Part shown: piece after piece, positions 16,611 through 22,193 of the stretch | Position numbering within the stretch: the stretch's first letter is position 1 | Layout of the letters: each line of letters opens with the position of its first letter | IMG/VR virus record: IMGVR_UViG_3300047994_000577 | Location: 1-33,979 of that record | From: a virus | Strand: one strand, 5' to 3' | Length of the DNA stretch: 33,979 nt | Translations under genes and position numbers: made by a program | Notes under the pieces: model-generated | The model's database searches: none | Seen by the model: the letters and a program-made list of their open reading frames with translations, nothing else | Told to the model about the DNA's origin: nothing

Positions 16611-17684
16611 ATGCATACCTCACGCAGATTTAAAACACGGGCGAGCGCAACGGCCCTGACTCCCACGCAAGTGGCAAAAGCCTACAATTTCCCGCTCGGC
16701 CAGGACGTCTCAAATAAAACAGTTGCAATTTTAGAACTTGGCGGCGCTTTCAATCTTGTGGACGTGGTTGCCTATTGCGCACGCTACAAATATAAATTGC
16801 CGCAAATTACAGCAGTCTTCGTTGACGGCGCGGCCGAACAGTCAGATCCTCAAGGCGCAGACGGCGAAGTATGTCTGGACATAGACGTTATTGCCGCAGT
16901 CGCAGAAGGCTGCAAAATCGTTGTCGTATTTGCTCCCAATTCCGATCAAGGATTCATCGACGGCGTTGCAAAGTGTATTGAACTTCAGCCTGATGCAATC
17001 TCGATTTCATGGGGTTCGCCCGAAGACGGATGGGCACCCGAAACCAGGACCGCGCTGGACAACCTATTTATGGATGCCGCCAGCAAATCAATTTCCGTTT
17101 TTTGTGCTTCCGGAGACAACGGCTCGAGCGACGGCGAAACTCTTGGCCAACACGTCGACTATCCGGCGAGCTCTCCTTATGTCATTGCATGCGGCGGAAC
17201 TCGCCTTGTGCTCAACGATGACGGCACAAGGTCAACTGAGACAGCCTGGAACTGCACTGGGCTCGATTTGCTCGGCAACATTGTCGGCAGCTCAGAAGGC
17301 GGCGGTGGTGGCGTGAGTGTTGCTTATAACTCCACTCCTACTTATCAAACTGGCCTGCTTCCCAATCTTCCGTCAGGTAGACGGTCGCCTGATGTATCAG
17401 GCAATGCAGATCCTGATACCGGCTACCTGGTAGATATTGACGGCACTATTCAACAGATTGGCGGTACTTCGGCCGTGGCGCCGCTTTACGCTGCTCTGCA
17501 ATGCCTCCTGAACTCGGCCAAAGGCGGAAAGCTTGGCGACATGCACGTAAGGTTTTATGGCAATCCGGGAAGCTTCTATGACGTCGTCAGCGGAAGCAAC
17601 GGCGCTTATAAAGCCGGCACCGGATACGACTGTGTGACCGGTCTTGGAGTAGTCGACGCAGCTGCGCTTTCAAAGGCAATCTGA
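16611..17684 (+). CDS. sedolisin (S53) serine-carboxyl protease, no propeptide
   Basis: This 357-aa protein aligns by eye with the catalytic domain of kumamolisin-type S53 peptidases. All key residues are visible: Glu86 and Asp90 in DGEVCLDID, Asp169 in CASGDNG, Ser287 in GGTSAVAP, and a C-terminal calcium-site pattern (Asp324 in FYDVVSG, then TGYDCVTGLG). The family motif ISISWGSPEDGW is also present. Most sedolisins carry a propeptide of nearly 200 residues and a signal peptide. Here the protein starts directly with the mature-type domain (ALTPTQVAKAYNFP) and has neither. A GGAG ribosome binding site supports the ATG. It lies between the adhesin and the lysis genes. Confidence 0.85.
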   Translation: MHTSRRFKTRASATALTPTQVAKAYNFPLGQDVSNKTVAILELGGAFNLVDVVAYCARYKYKLPQITAVFVDGAAEQSDPQGADGEVCLDIDVIAAVAEGCKIVVVFAPNSDQGFIDGVAKCIELQPDAISISWGSPEDGWAPETRTALDNLFMDAASKSISVFCASGDNGSSDGETLGQHVDYPASSPYVIACGGTRLVLNDDGTRSTETAWNCTGLDLLGNIVGSSEGGGGGVSVAYNSTPTYQTGLLPNLPSGRRSPDVSGNADPDTGYLVDIDGTIQQIGGTSAVAPLYAALQCLLNSAKGGKLGDMHVRFYGNPGSFYDVVSGSNGAYKAGTGYDCVTGLGVVDAAALSKAI

Positions 17685-17716
17685 TAGACAAATTTTCGGA
17701 TTAAAGAGGGGGGAGT

Positions 17717-17746
17717 GTTTCCCTGCAAAGTGAATACGAGGGAAAC
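17717..17746 (+). promoter_or_regulatory. hairpin sequestering the holin ribosome binding site
   Basis: GTTTCCCT (17717-17724) pairs perfectly with AGGGAAAC (17739-17746) around a 14-base loop. The 3' arm contains the AGGG of the GAGGG ribosome binding site (17738-17742) of the holin-like gene starting at ATG 17748. Folding would block initiation there. An alternative in-frame GTG at 17715, preceded by AGAGG, lies just before the hairpin, so ribosomes starting there would open it. This resembles the dual-start timing control of some holin genes. Confidence 0.6.
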
Positions 17747-17747
17747 C

Positions 17748-18107
17748 ATGAGCGAGGATAAAGAACGTGAACTTCAGCGAAATACTAGCGAATTCGATCT
17801 CTCTGTTAGTGGCTATCATATTGTGGATCTCACAACAGGAGAGTCTGCCGAGAATCCACTAGCTATACACGACCAGGTCAAGGCCGACAACGTGGCAGTA
17901 ATGTTTCGGATGACGTCTCTCTGGTTAGCGCACTGTCTGGTTCTGGGTATCTTCGCCGCCTCCTGCTGGGCGCAGCTGGGCTGCCAACCCCCCAAGGCTT
18001 TCGCCGTCCCCAATGAAGTACTGATGATAATTTTCGGCATATACGGCGGAAATTCTTGGAATTTCATAGGGAAATTGATATCCGCATGGCAAAACAGAGG
18101 CAAGTGA
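17748..18107 (+). CDS. holin-like membrane protein
   Basis: From ATG 17748 the protein has 119 aa; from GTG 17715 it would have 130. The N-terminal 50 residues are hydrophilic and charged. A strong transmembrane segment follows at about 55-77 (TSLWLAHCLVLGIFAASCWA), and a second weaker one at about 90-105 (VLMIIFGIYGGNSW), with a basic end (ISAWQNRGK). It immediately precedes the endolysin, the usual place for a holin. No family-specific motif is seen, so the call rests on topology and context. Confidence 0.6.
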   Translation: MSEDKERELQRNTSEFDLSVSGYHIVDLTTGESAENPLAIHDQVKADNVAVMFRMTSLWLAHCLVLGIFAASCWAQLGCQPPKAFAVPNEVLMIIFGIYGGNSWNFIGKLISAWQNRGK

Positions 18108-18137
18108 TACCACAAGATATGCACATAAATATATCTA

Positions 18138-18238
18138 GTAGTACTACAGATAGTATTAGTACTAAATGCGGTGCTTCACCATATATGGTACTAATACCGC
18201 ATGCGATACTTTCTGATATCTATATCTATATATCGCAT
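18138..18238. promoter_or_regulatory. AT-rich palindrome cluster between holin and endolysin
   Basis: The 149-base spacer holds an unusual density of dyads. There is a palindrome GTAGTACTAC (18138-18147) and a 10-bp inverted repeat GTATTAGTAC/GTACTAATAC (18153-18162, 18188-18197). A 7-bp repeat ATGCGGT/ACCGCAT (18166-18172, 18196-18202) competes with it. Palindrome ACCATATATGGT (18178-18189) and inverted repeat ATGCGATA/TATCGCAT (18201-18208, 18231-18238) follow. GTACTA occurs three times. No frame of useful length crosses it. Operators, alternating RNA folds delaying endolysin translation, or an origin-like site are all possible. Confidence 0.6.
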
Positions 18239-18256
18239 ATTATTCAGGGGTAGTTT

Positions 18257-18709
18257 TTGGGTATGCTCTTTCCTGAAAATATCATCAAAGCAGCCCAGGC
18301 GGCCCATCAGGTGACGGGGTGCCCGGCGTCGGTCACACTTGCCCAGTGGGCGCTTGAATCCGGCTACGGTAAATTCACCCCTCCTGGCTCGAATAACTAC
18401 TTCGGTATTAAGGCGGTGCCCGGCCAACCGTTTGTGCAGGTGCCGACCCACGAGTTCTACGGTGGGACCATGCACACGGAAGTGGCAAGGTTTGCGAAGT
18501 ACGAGACTATTGCTGACGGGTTTGAAGCTCACGCCCGGTTGCTCACGGATCCGCATGGTCCATACTCGGCTGCGCTCAGATATAAAAACAATGGGCTGCT
18601 ATTTGCGCAGGCAATTGCTTCCAGATATGCAACTGATCCGCGCTATGCCGACAAGCTAACCATGCTGATCAATCAAAATAAATTGCTTCAGTTCGATCAA
18701 TTGGTATAA
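18257..18709 (+). CDS. endolysin, glucosaminidase (FlgJ/LytG-like)
   Basis: A 150-aa lysozyme-superfamily N-acetylglucosaminidase. The hallmark is ALESGYGKF with the catalytic Glu at about residue 34, followed by SNNYFGIK, then FAKYETIADGFEAHARLL and IASRYATDPRYADKL. It cleaves the glycan strands of peptidoglycan. There is no signal peptide, so it depends on the holin. TTG at 18257 has AGGGG six bases upstream; ATG at 18263 is the alternative start and changes only two residues. It contains only the catalytic domain, without a cell-wall-binding repeat. Confidence 0.88.
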   Translation: MGMLFPENIIKAAQAAHQVTGCPASVTLAQWALESGYGKFTPPGSNNYFGIKAVPGQPFVQVPTHEFYGGTMHTEVARFAKYETIADGFEAHARLLTDPHGPYSAALRYKNNGLLFAQAIASRYATDPRYADKLTMLINQNKLLQFDQLV

Positions 18710-18794
18710 ATATTCCATGGCTCGGGACGGCGTGATGAGCAGTGATGTTCTAGCGGGTTCAGTTTAAGAGACAAACGGGCCGCCATTTTTTGAT

Positions 18795-18867
18795 ACTCCT
18801 GAGTCCTCACGGTAAAGGAGTCTCGCTCTAAACGAGAACGTTGCGCGTTCAACTCGCGTCAGGAGTA
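18795..18867 (+). tRNA. tRNA-Sup, anticodon CUA (amber suppressor type)
   Basis: A complete 73-base cloverleaf. Acceptor ACTCCTG/CAGGAGT has seven Watson-Crick pairs. The D arm is TCCT/AGGA with loop CACGGTAA carrying the GG pair. The anticodon arm is TCTCG/CGAGA with seven-base loop CTCTAAA, giving anticodon CTA (18828-18830) after the conserved U33. The variable region is ACGTT. The T arm is GCGCG/CGCGT with loop TTCAACT, matching the TTCRANY consensus. The discriminator is A and CCA is not encoded. A8 and C14 replace the usual U8-A14 pair. CUA reads the UAG stop codon. Stop-recoding phages are known to carry such tRNAs. I cannot tell which amino acid it would carry. Confidence 0.87.
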
Positions 18868-18872
18868 AGTTT

Positions 18873-19175
18873 TTGAATTCAGGCGAAATTATCGAAATTG
18901 TTCAGCTGGGCATGGAGGCTCTGAAGGAACTCCCCGGCTGGCTGAAGAGTTTCAAGAGCCGGAAAGTAAAGTCTGAACTTGAGGCAAAAGCCGAACAGAA
19001 TCGGCAGTGGGTTTATGATCGCGAGAAGAAGGCCCATGATGAAGTCTGCGATTGTATGAACCATGAGCGCCACACTTGGACCTGTCCATGCGGTACGACT
19101 AGCACTGCTTATACGAGCATGCAGCCTTACTGTATTTTGTGCCGACAGAAGGAAAATGACGCCATGAAACTATAG
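18873..19175 (+). CDS. small zinc-ribbon-like protein
   Basis: A 100-aa protein from a TTG start. Its ribosome binding site AGGAG (18861-18865) lies inside the 3' acceptor strand of the upstream tRNA, so tRNA folding or processing may affect its translation. The N-terminal half is helical and charged (FKSRKVKSELEAKAEQNRQW). The C-terminal half has paired Cys/His residues (CDCMNHERHTWTCPCG, then YCILC), consistent with a zinc ribbon. Function is unknown. It ends in TAG (19173-19175), with TGA five codons later. Confidence 0.65.
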   Translation: MNSGEIIEIVQLGMEALKELPGWLKSFKSRKVKSELEAKAEQNRQWVYDREKKAHDEVCDCMNHERHTWTCPCGTTSTAYTSMQPYCILCRQKENDAMKL

Positions 19176-19229
19176 ATCAGACCACCGCCCTGAGAAGTGC
19201 CAACTACTCACACTTCCAGGAGATTTACC

Positions 19230-19544
19230 GTGAACGATCAACAGTATTTTTATGTCGTTGTCCGAAAAGACATCTCAATAGCGGACCAGATATGCCAGGT
19301 CGCACATGCAGCTGCTGAGGCCGGGAGGCTTTTCCAGGTGCCTGAGCGCACCTTTTTGGTGCTTCTTGCTGCGGCTGACAAGGCTGAGCTCTTGGCCATG
19401 AAAGAGCGAATGGTCAAACATAATATCCGCGTGGTAATGATGGATGAGCCGGACGACGACCTGGGCGCGACGGCCCTGGCGACGGAAGCCATAGCTGGAG
19501 ACAAGCGCAATTATTTGCGACACTATAAAATTTGGCGTCCATAA
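19230..19544 (+). CDS. PTH2-type peptidyl-tRNA hydrolase-like protein
   Basis: I chose GTG 19230 because AGGAG lies eight bases upstream, giving 104 aa. The sequence follows the PTH2 fold: YFYVVVRKDISIADQICQVA with HAAAEAGRL (strand, Lys-containing loop and AQVAHA-like helix), TFLVLLAAADKAELLAMKER, HNIRVVMMDEPDDDLG and a C-terminal strand. PTH2 enzymes release peptides from peptidyl-tRNA after ribosome drop-off, and phage relatives are common but little studied. Here the gene lies 360 bases after a suppressor-type tRNA, suggesting a joint translation role. Confidence 0.7.
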   Translation: MNDQQYFYVVVRKDISIADQICQVAHAAAEAGRLFQVPERTFLVLLAAADKAELLAMKERMVKHNIRVVMMDEPDDDLGATALATEAIAGDKRNYLRHYKIWRP

Positions 19545-19564
19545 AACTGTGCTTATCATTGGGC

Positions 19565-19747
19565 ATGTTTGGCGATCACTACATTGGCACAAGTCTCGAG
19601 CATGAGGGTGAAGAAACCTGGTGCGACATCGTTGTCCCGTGGTGGTATGCCCTCGGTGTCCGGCTGAAATTCTGGGTGGGTGTCTATGTTGAGAAATGCA
19701 TTAGTCTGCTTGATCGTCTTATGGGCTGTGACGGCGAGACCAGCTGA
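19565..19747 (+). CDS. small protein of unknown function
   Basis: A 60-aa frame from ATG 19565, 20 bases after the PTH2 gene, overlapping the next gene by 62 bases in another frame. It has a Trp/Val-rich amphipathic middle (WCDIVVPWWYALGVRLKFWV). The ribosome binding site is weak. Nested small genes behind lysis genes are sometimes spanin pairs, but no lipobox is present, so this is only a context-based thought. Confidence 0.4.
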   Translation: MFGDHYIGTSLEHEGEETWCDIVVPWWYALGVRLKFWVGVYVEKCISLLDRLMGCDGETS

Positions 19748-19982
19748 GGCCGGCCCGCTCAAGCGCTGCTGGACGAGAGCCAAGCAGATAACCATAAACA
19801 CTCTTTCCGTGCCTTTCCTTTTGATGACCGGTGTCGGCATGGGAGCGGAGTGGTGTTACGACCGCCTGCAGGAGAGGTCGCAACAGATCATTCTTGATCA
19901 ACAGGACTTGATAAAGCGCACCACAGAAAGACCATTTGACGAAGACGACCTGTGGCCAGGCCGGCTAGAGCAGGATGCGTAA
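19686..19982 (+). CDS. small exported or membrane protein with signal-like N-terminus
   Basis: ATG 19686 gives 98 aa starting with a signal-like segment (LRNALVCLIVLWAVTARPAEA-G). A second hydrophobic stretch follows (INTLSVPFLLMTGVGMGAEW), then a charged helical C-terminus (YDRLQERSQQIILDQQDL). It is the last rightward late gene before a terminator. A spanin-like or envelope role is possible, but no diagnostic motif is seen. Confidence 0.55.
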   Translation: MLRNALVCLIVLWAVTARPAEAGPLKRCWTRAKQITINTLSVPFLLMTGVGMGAEWCYDRLQERSQQIILDQQDLIKRTTERPFDEDDLWPGRLEQDA

Positions 19983-19983
19983 A

Positions 19984-20007
19984 GGGGTGCCGCTTGCGCA
20001 GCACCCC
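19984..20007. terminator. hairpin between convergent operons
   Basis: GGGGTGC (19984-19990) pairs with GCACCCC (20001-20007), with an inner CGC/GCG extension. It starts two bases after the stop of the last rightward gene and lies 58 bases from the leftward gene end. A short T-run follows only on the - strand (CCCCTTTACG). It probably separates the late operon from the convergent early strand. Confidence 0.6.
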
Positions 20008-20064
20008 ACCCTAATTCCGATTCAACAACTACGAAATTTTGCGAACCTTCAACAGGTCCGTTGA

Positions 20065-20295
20065 TTATACGTGCGTTGGCAGCTGTGCGATCTTAGAAGA
20101 TTCACCAGCGTAATTTTCACTCAGGTCCATGGTCGACACAGAGAGATGATTTCCCTGACTGCGACGGAAGTTGTCGAGGTATCTGCGCAGAGCTTCGCGT
20201 ATCAAATCGGACCGAGTTCTATGCTCACACTGAGCGATGAAATCAACTTGCTCAAGCATTGCTGGGGGTAGAGCAATAAGTACTTTCTTTGGCAT
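20065..20295 (-). CDS. ribbon-helix-helix DNA-binding protein
   Basis: A 76-aa protein with the RHH (CopG/NikR-type) fold in its first 45 residues: strand KKVLIALPPAMLEQVDFIAQ, then HRTRSDLIREALRRYLDNFR. The C-terminal 30 residues are polar. AGAGG eight bases before the ATG supports the start. RHH proteins repress promoters as dimers, often their own. No toxin gene is adjacent, so I favour a phage regulator over an antitoxin. It has its own upstream gap of about 120 bases, unlike the packed genes to its right. Confidence 0.8.
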   Translation of the reverse strand: MPKKVLIALPPAMLEQVDFIAQCEHRTRSDLIREALRRYLDNFRRSQGNHLSVSTMDLSENYAGESSKIAQLPTHV

Positions 20296-20419
20296 ATGGT
20301 TACCTCTCTGGGAAATATGAAATGGCTGCTCTCTGGGGCGCCTTTCGATATAGAAATAGTAACACTATGCCACCGCTAATGGTGAATATTTAGAGGCTTC
20401 CCATCTGGGTTGCGGACCA

Positions 20420-20584
20420 CTAATTGGCAATTGCCCAGCAGGTTTGGAAGACGACTATCAATACCTGGCAGAACTCGGCTGTGATATGCACCATGCCAAG
20501 AATCATGCACAAGAATGCTAAGAAGGCCAGCCGGCCGTCACGTATTTCTAGTTTGATTGGAATCATAGCCTTCCTGTTCATCAT
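20420..20584 (-). CDS. small membrane protein, TAG stop
   Basis: A 54-aa frame from ATG 20584 (further ATG choices at 20638, 20581 and 20569) overlapping the end of its upstream neighbour by about 47 bases. One hydrophobic segment is evident (LAFLAFLCMILGMVHITAEF, then LIVVFQTCWAI). It ends in TAG (20420-20422), with TAA nine codons later. Its overlap and position fit the operon pattern, but there is no family match. Confidence 0.4.
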   Translation of the reverse strand: MMNRKAMIPIKLEIRDGRLAFLAFLCMILGMVHITAEFCQVLIVVFQTCWAIAN

Positions 20585-20837
20585 GCTTCCACTCAGAGTA
20601 GTCTGCAATGATGACTTCCTCGTCTGGGCCCCATCCATAGTCTTCGGTCATTAATTTGCCGTCTTTTACTTGCGTATAATCGGAACAGTGCCATTGTGTA
20701 TTGTGACCGGCGTGCTCCTTCCCCTTTGGACTTTCAGGCCAATAAGCCCGAAGCTTTTCTATGTAGCCGCCTCCGCCATAACCCAAATAGACCTCGGTTT
20801 TGCAATCAAAACATAGAACTGATAGCGGTTGTCCCAT
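20538..20837 (-). CDS. hypothetical protein with a Cys pair
   Basis: A 99-aa protein from ATG 20837, in a TAAAATG junction with the phosphatase gene upstream. The N-terminus contains VLCFDCKTEVYLGYGGGGY, a CxxC pair typical of small metal-binding phage proteins. The rest is acidic and aromatic (EDYGWGPDEEVIIADYSEW). Function unknown. Confidence 0.6.
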   Translation of the reverse strand: MGQPLSVLCFDCKTEVYLGYGGGGYIEKLRAYWPESPKGKEHAGHNTQWHCSDYTQVKDGKLMTEDYGWGPDEEVIIADYSEWKHDEQEGYDSNQTRNT

Positions 20838-20838
20838 T

Positions 20839-21294
20839 TTAGAAATCACCCGGCGCGACCTGGGCGCAAACGAGGCCAGCGTCGCGCCAGGCCTGGACAA
20901 CAGAATTGCGGTCGTCTATCGCGAGGAAAGGCCGCCATCCTTCCGCCCTCAGCTTCTCTAAAATTTCGAGCTTAAACACGACATCATGCCGGGTATCACC
21001 GTCTTCCCTCAAGTAGAGCTTGTGCGGATAAAACCACAGTTCGTTTTTCCGTAGCCATCTGAGAGTCACGTCGTAGTCGTGGGCCGCTCGGCCAGAAACG
21101 TAAATCACAGGGTAGTCACGGTGAAGCGCCTGGACCATACGCTTGACCGGTTCGATCACTCTGTCTTTAATCACGAGCTTCGGATCCAGGAAACTCTTGA
21201 AGTCCTTCTCACCGTTCGGGCGCTCGACAAAATGTCGACGATGGGTGCAATCGGCGAGTGTTCCATCGATATCACAAATTACAGCCTCTGTCAT
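20839..21294 (-). CDS. Pnkp-like HAD phosphatase (polynucleotide 3'-phosphatase type)
   Basis: The 151-aa protein is the phosphatase half of T4 polynucleotide kinase, without the kinase half. HAD motif I is CDIDGTLAD (Asp8, Asp10), motif II is IYVSGRAA (Ser67), the Lys is in FKLEIL (Lys108), and motif III is AIDDRNSVVQAWR (Asp127, Asp128). The ending QVAPGDF is characteristic of T4 Pnk-like proteins. T4 Pnk heals RNA or DNA ends, including tRNAs cut by host anticodon nucleases. No RNA ligase is visible in the window. It starts in an ATGA overlap. Confidence 0.85.
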   Translation of the reverse strand: MTEAVICDIDGTLADCTHRRHFVERPNGEKDFKSFLDPKLVIKDRVIEPVKRMVQALHRDYPVIYVSGRAAHDYDVTLRWLRKNELWFYPHKLYLREDGDTRHDVVFKLEILEKLRAEGWRPFLAIDDRNSVVQAWRDAGLVCAQVAPGDF

Positions 21295-21593
21295 TTCTTT
21301 ATCGCCTCCTTTATCAGATCGCTCTTCACGTTATCGCACCACTCAACCCACGATTTTGATTCGCTGGCGAGCTTCGACAAAACGTGCTTCACGTAATACG
21401 GCGCCATGGCGATTTCTTCGGGCGTCATGTCTTCAGCCATCTTCCCTGCCACGGCGAGCATCGAGGCCATGAAAACAAACTTTGAGGCAAGCTCGATCTT
21501 ATCGTTGTCGATCTTGACCGTGTACTGCAGGGGCTTCGGCGCGTGACAAAACTTGCAGCCAGCTTCGTCGTATTCGTGTTGGCAATAGCTCAT
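21291..21593 (-). CDS. hypothetical early protein with Cys/His N-terminus
   Basis: Start chosen at ATG 21593 (ATGA overlap with the preceding gene), giving 100 aa. The N-terminus has CQHEYDEAGCKFCHAPKP, a likely metal-binding knuckle. The remainder is helical (IELASKFVFMASMLAVAGKM, then MTPEEIAMAPYYVKHVLSKL). It ends in an ATGA overlap with the phosphatase gene. Function unknown. Confidence 0.6.
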   Translation of the reverse strand: MSYCQHEYDEAGCKFCHAPKPLQYTVKIDNDKIELASKFVFMASMLAVAGKMAEDMTPEEIAMAPYYVKHVLSKLASESKSWVEWCDNVKSDLIKEAIKK

Positions 21594-21802
21594 TCGACTA
21601 TCTCCGCTGTCAGTGTCCATAACTTAAAAGTGCCTTCAGTCTCGGGCCACTTCTCGACGCAATGTTTTAACGCTTCCTGAGGGTGCATGATCACACTCGC
21701 CCTCTTGAAATTTCGCGTCAGGTAGAGATCCAGTCCGAACGCTGTTTCTTCATGCACGATCCAAGTGCTGCCGGGCCCTGATATCAGCCAGCCGTAATCC
21801 AT
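21590..21802 (-). CDS. hypothetical small early protein
   Basis: A 70-aa protein (MDYGWLISGPGSTWIVHEET at the start; HPQEALKHCVEKWPETEGTF inside) from ATG 21802, two bases after the TAG of the upstream gene. Overlap with the next gene is ATGA. No domain is recognised. Alternating hydrophobic residues suggest a small alpha/beta fold. Confidence 0.6.
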   Translation of the reverse strand: MDYGWLISGPGSTWIVHEETAFGLDLYLTRNFKRASVIMHPQEALKHCVEKWPETEGTFKLWTLTAEIVE

Positions 21803-21804
21803 CG

Positions 21805-21990
21805 CTAGTCACTCTCCGCAATACGTATGTCTTTAATAATCTCTTCTGGCTGCTCCATGACTTCAATCAGGCCGTGACAGTCGGTCTCTATTTGGGTGCC
21901 TTCAATGCCGTAACGCCGTAGCGTGCATACGTCCGAGGCGCGAATCCAAATAGTCTTGCCTGTCATTAGGGTTAGTTTGATGAAACTCAC
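21805..21990 (-). CDS. hypothetical small early protein, TAG stop
   Basis: A 61-aa beta-rich protein (FIKLTLMTGKTIWIRASDV; GTQIETDCHGLIEVMEQPEE). This resembles small phage proteins related to FlbD-like domains by pattern only. GTG start at 21990 with GGAGG about ten bases upstream, in a GTGA overlap with the amber-interrupted gene. It ends in TAG (21805-21807), with TGA six codons later. Confidence 0.6.
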   Translation of the reverse strand: MSFIKLTLMTGKTIWIRASDVCTLRRYGIEGTQIETDCHGLIEVMEQPEEIIKDIRIAESD

Positions 21991-22193
21991 CGATTTTTAG
22001 CCTCCAATCTATCCATCTCTTTGCTGAGAGCTTGCATGCTAATTTGATATTCACCTACAGCGTCTTCGGTGCGGCCACACTAATACTCTAACGACGGCTT
22101 GTCCGCTGGGTGCGATGAGTATTCACAGCGGCAGCAGAAAAACTCGCAGCAGCAACATCTCTCGGCAATACCCGATGATTTACAGTCGCTCAC
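21987..22193 (-). CDS. amber-interrupted early gene (in-frame TAG at codon 38)
   Basis: From GTG 22193 the frame runs 37 codons, meets TAG at 22080-22082, and continues 30 sense codons to TGA at 21987-21989. The start overlaps the upstream stop by GTGA and the final TGA overlaps the next gene's GTG by GTGA. Both junctions therefore match operon spacing only if the TAG is read through. The first part is Cys-rich (RCCCCEFFCCRCEY, then HPADKPSLEY), possibly metal-binding. The part after the TAG is a charged helix (QISMQALSKEMDRLEAKNR) like the C-termini of neighbouring early proteins. With a CUA-anticodon tRNA in the window, I read this as one 68-residue gene translated by amber suppression. A sequencing error or decayed gene is the alternative. 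Confidence 0.6.

Noticed and set aside
18191-18556. Antisense frame covering the endolysin
   Set aside because: The endolysin on the + strand has clear catalytic motifs. The antisense product has no domain pattern and would initiate inside the coding region.
18717-18789. A second tRNA directly before the CUA tRNA (a GTTC-like loop near a GCC/GGC end)
   Set aside because: Acceptor and arm stems do not pair. Only isolated loop-like words are present.
20065-20295. RHH gene as the antitoxin of a toxin-antitoxin pair
   Set aside because: There is no adjacent short toxin gene on the same strand. The neighbour across a 120-base gap is a membrane-like frame with no toxin pattern.
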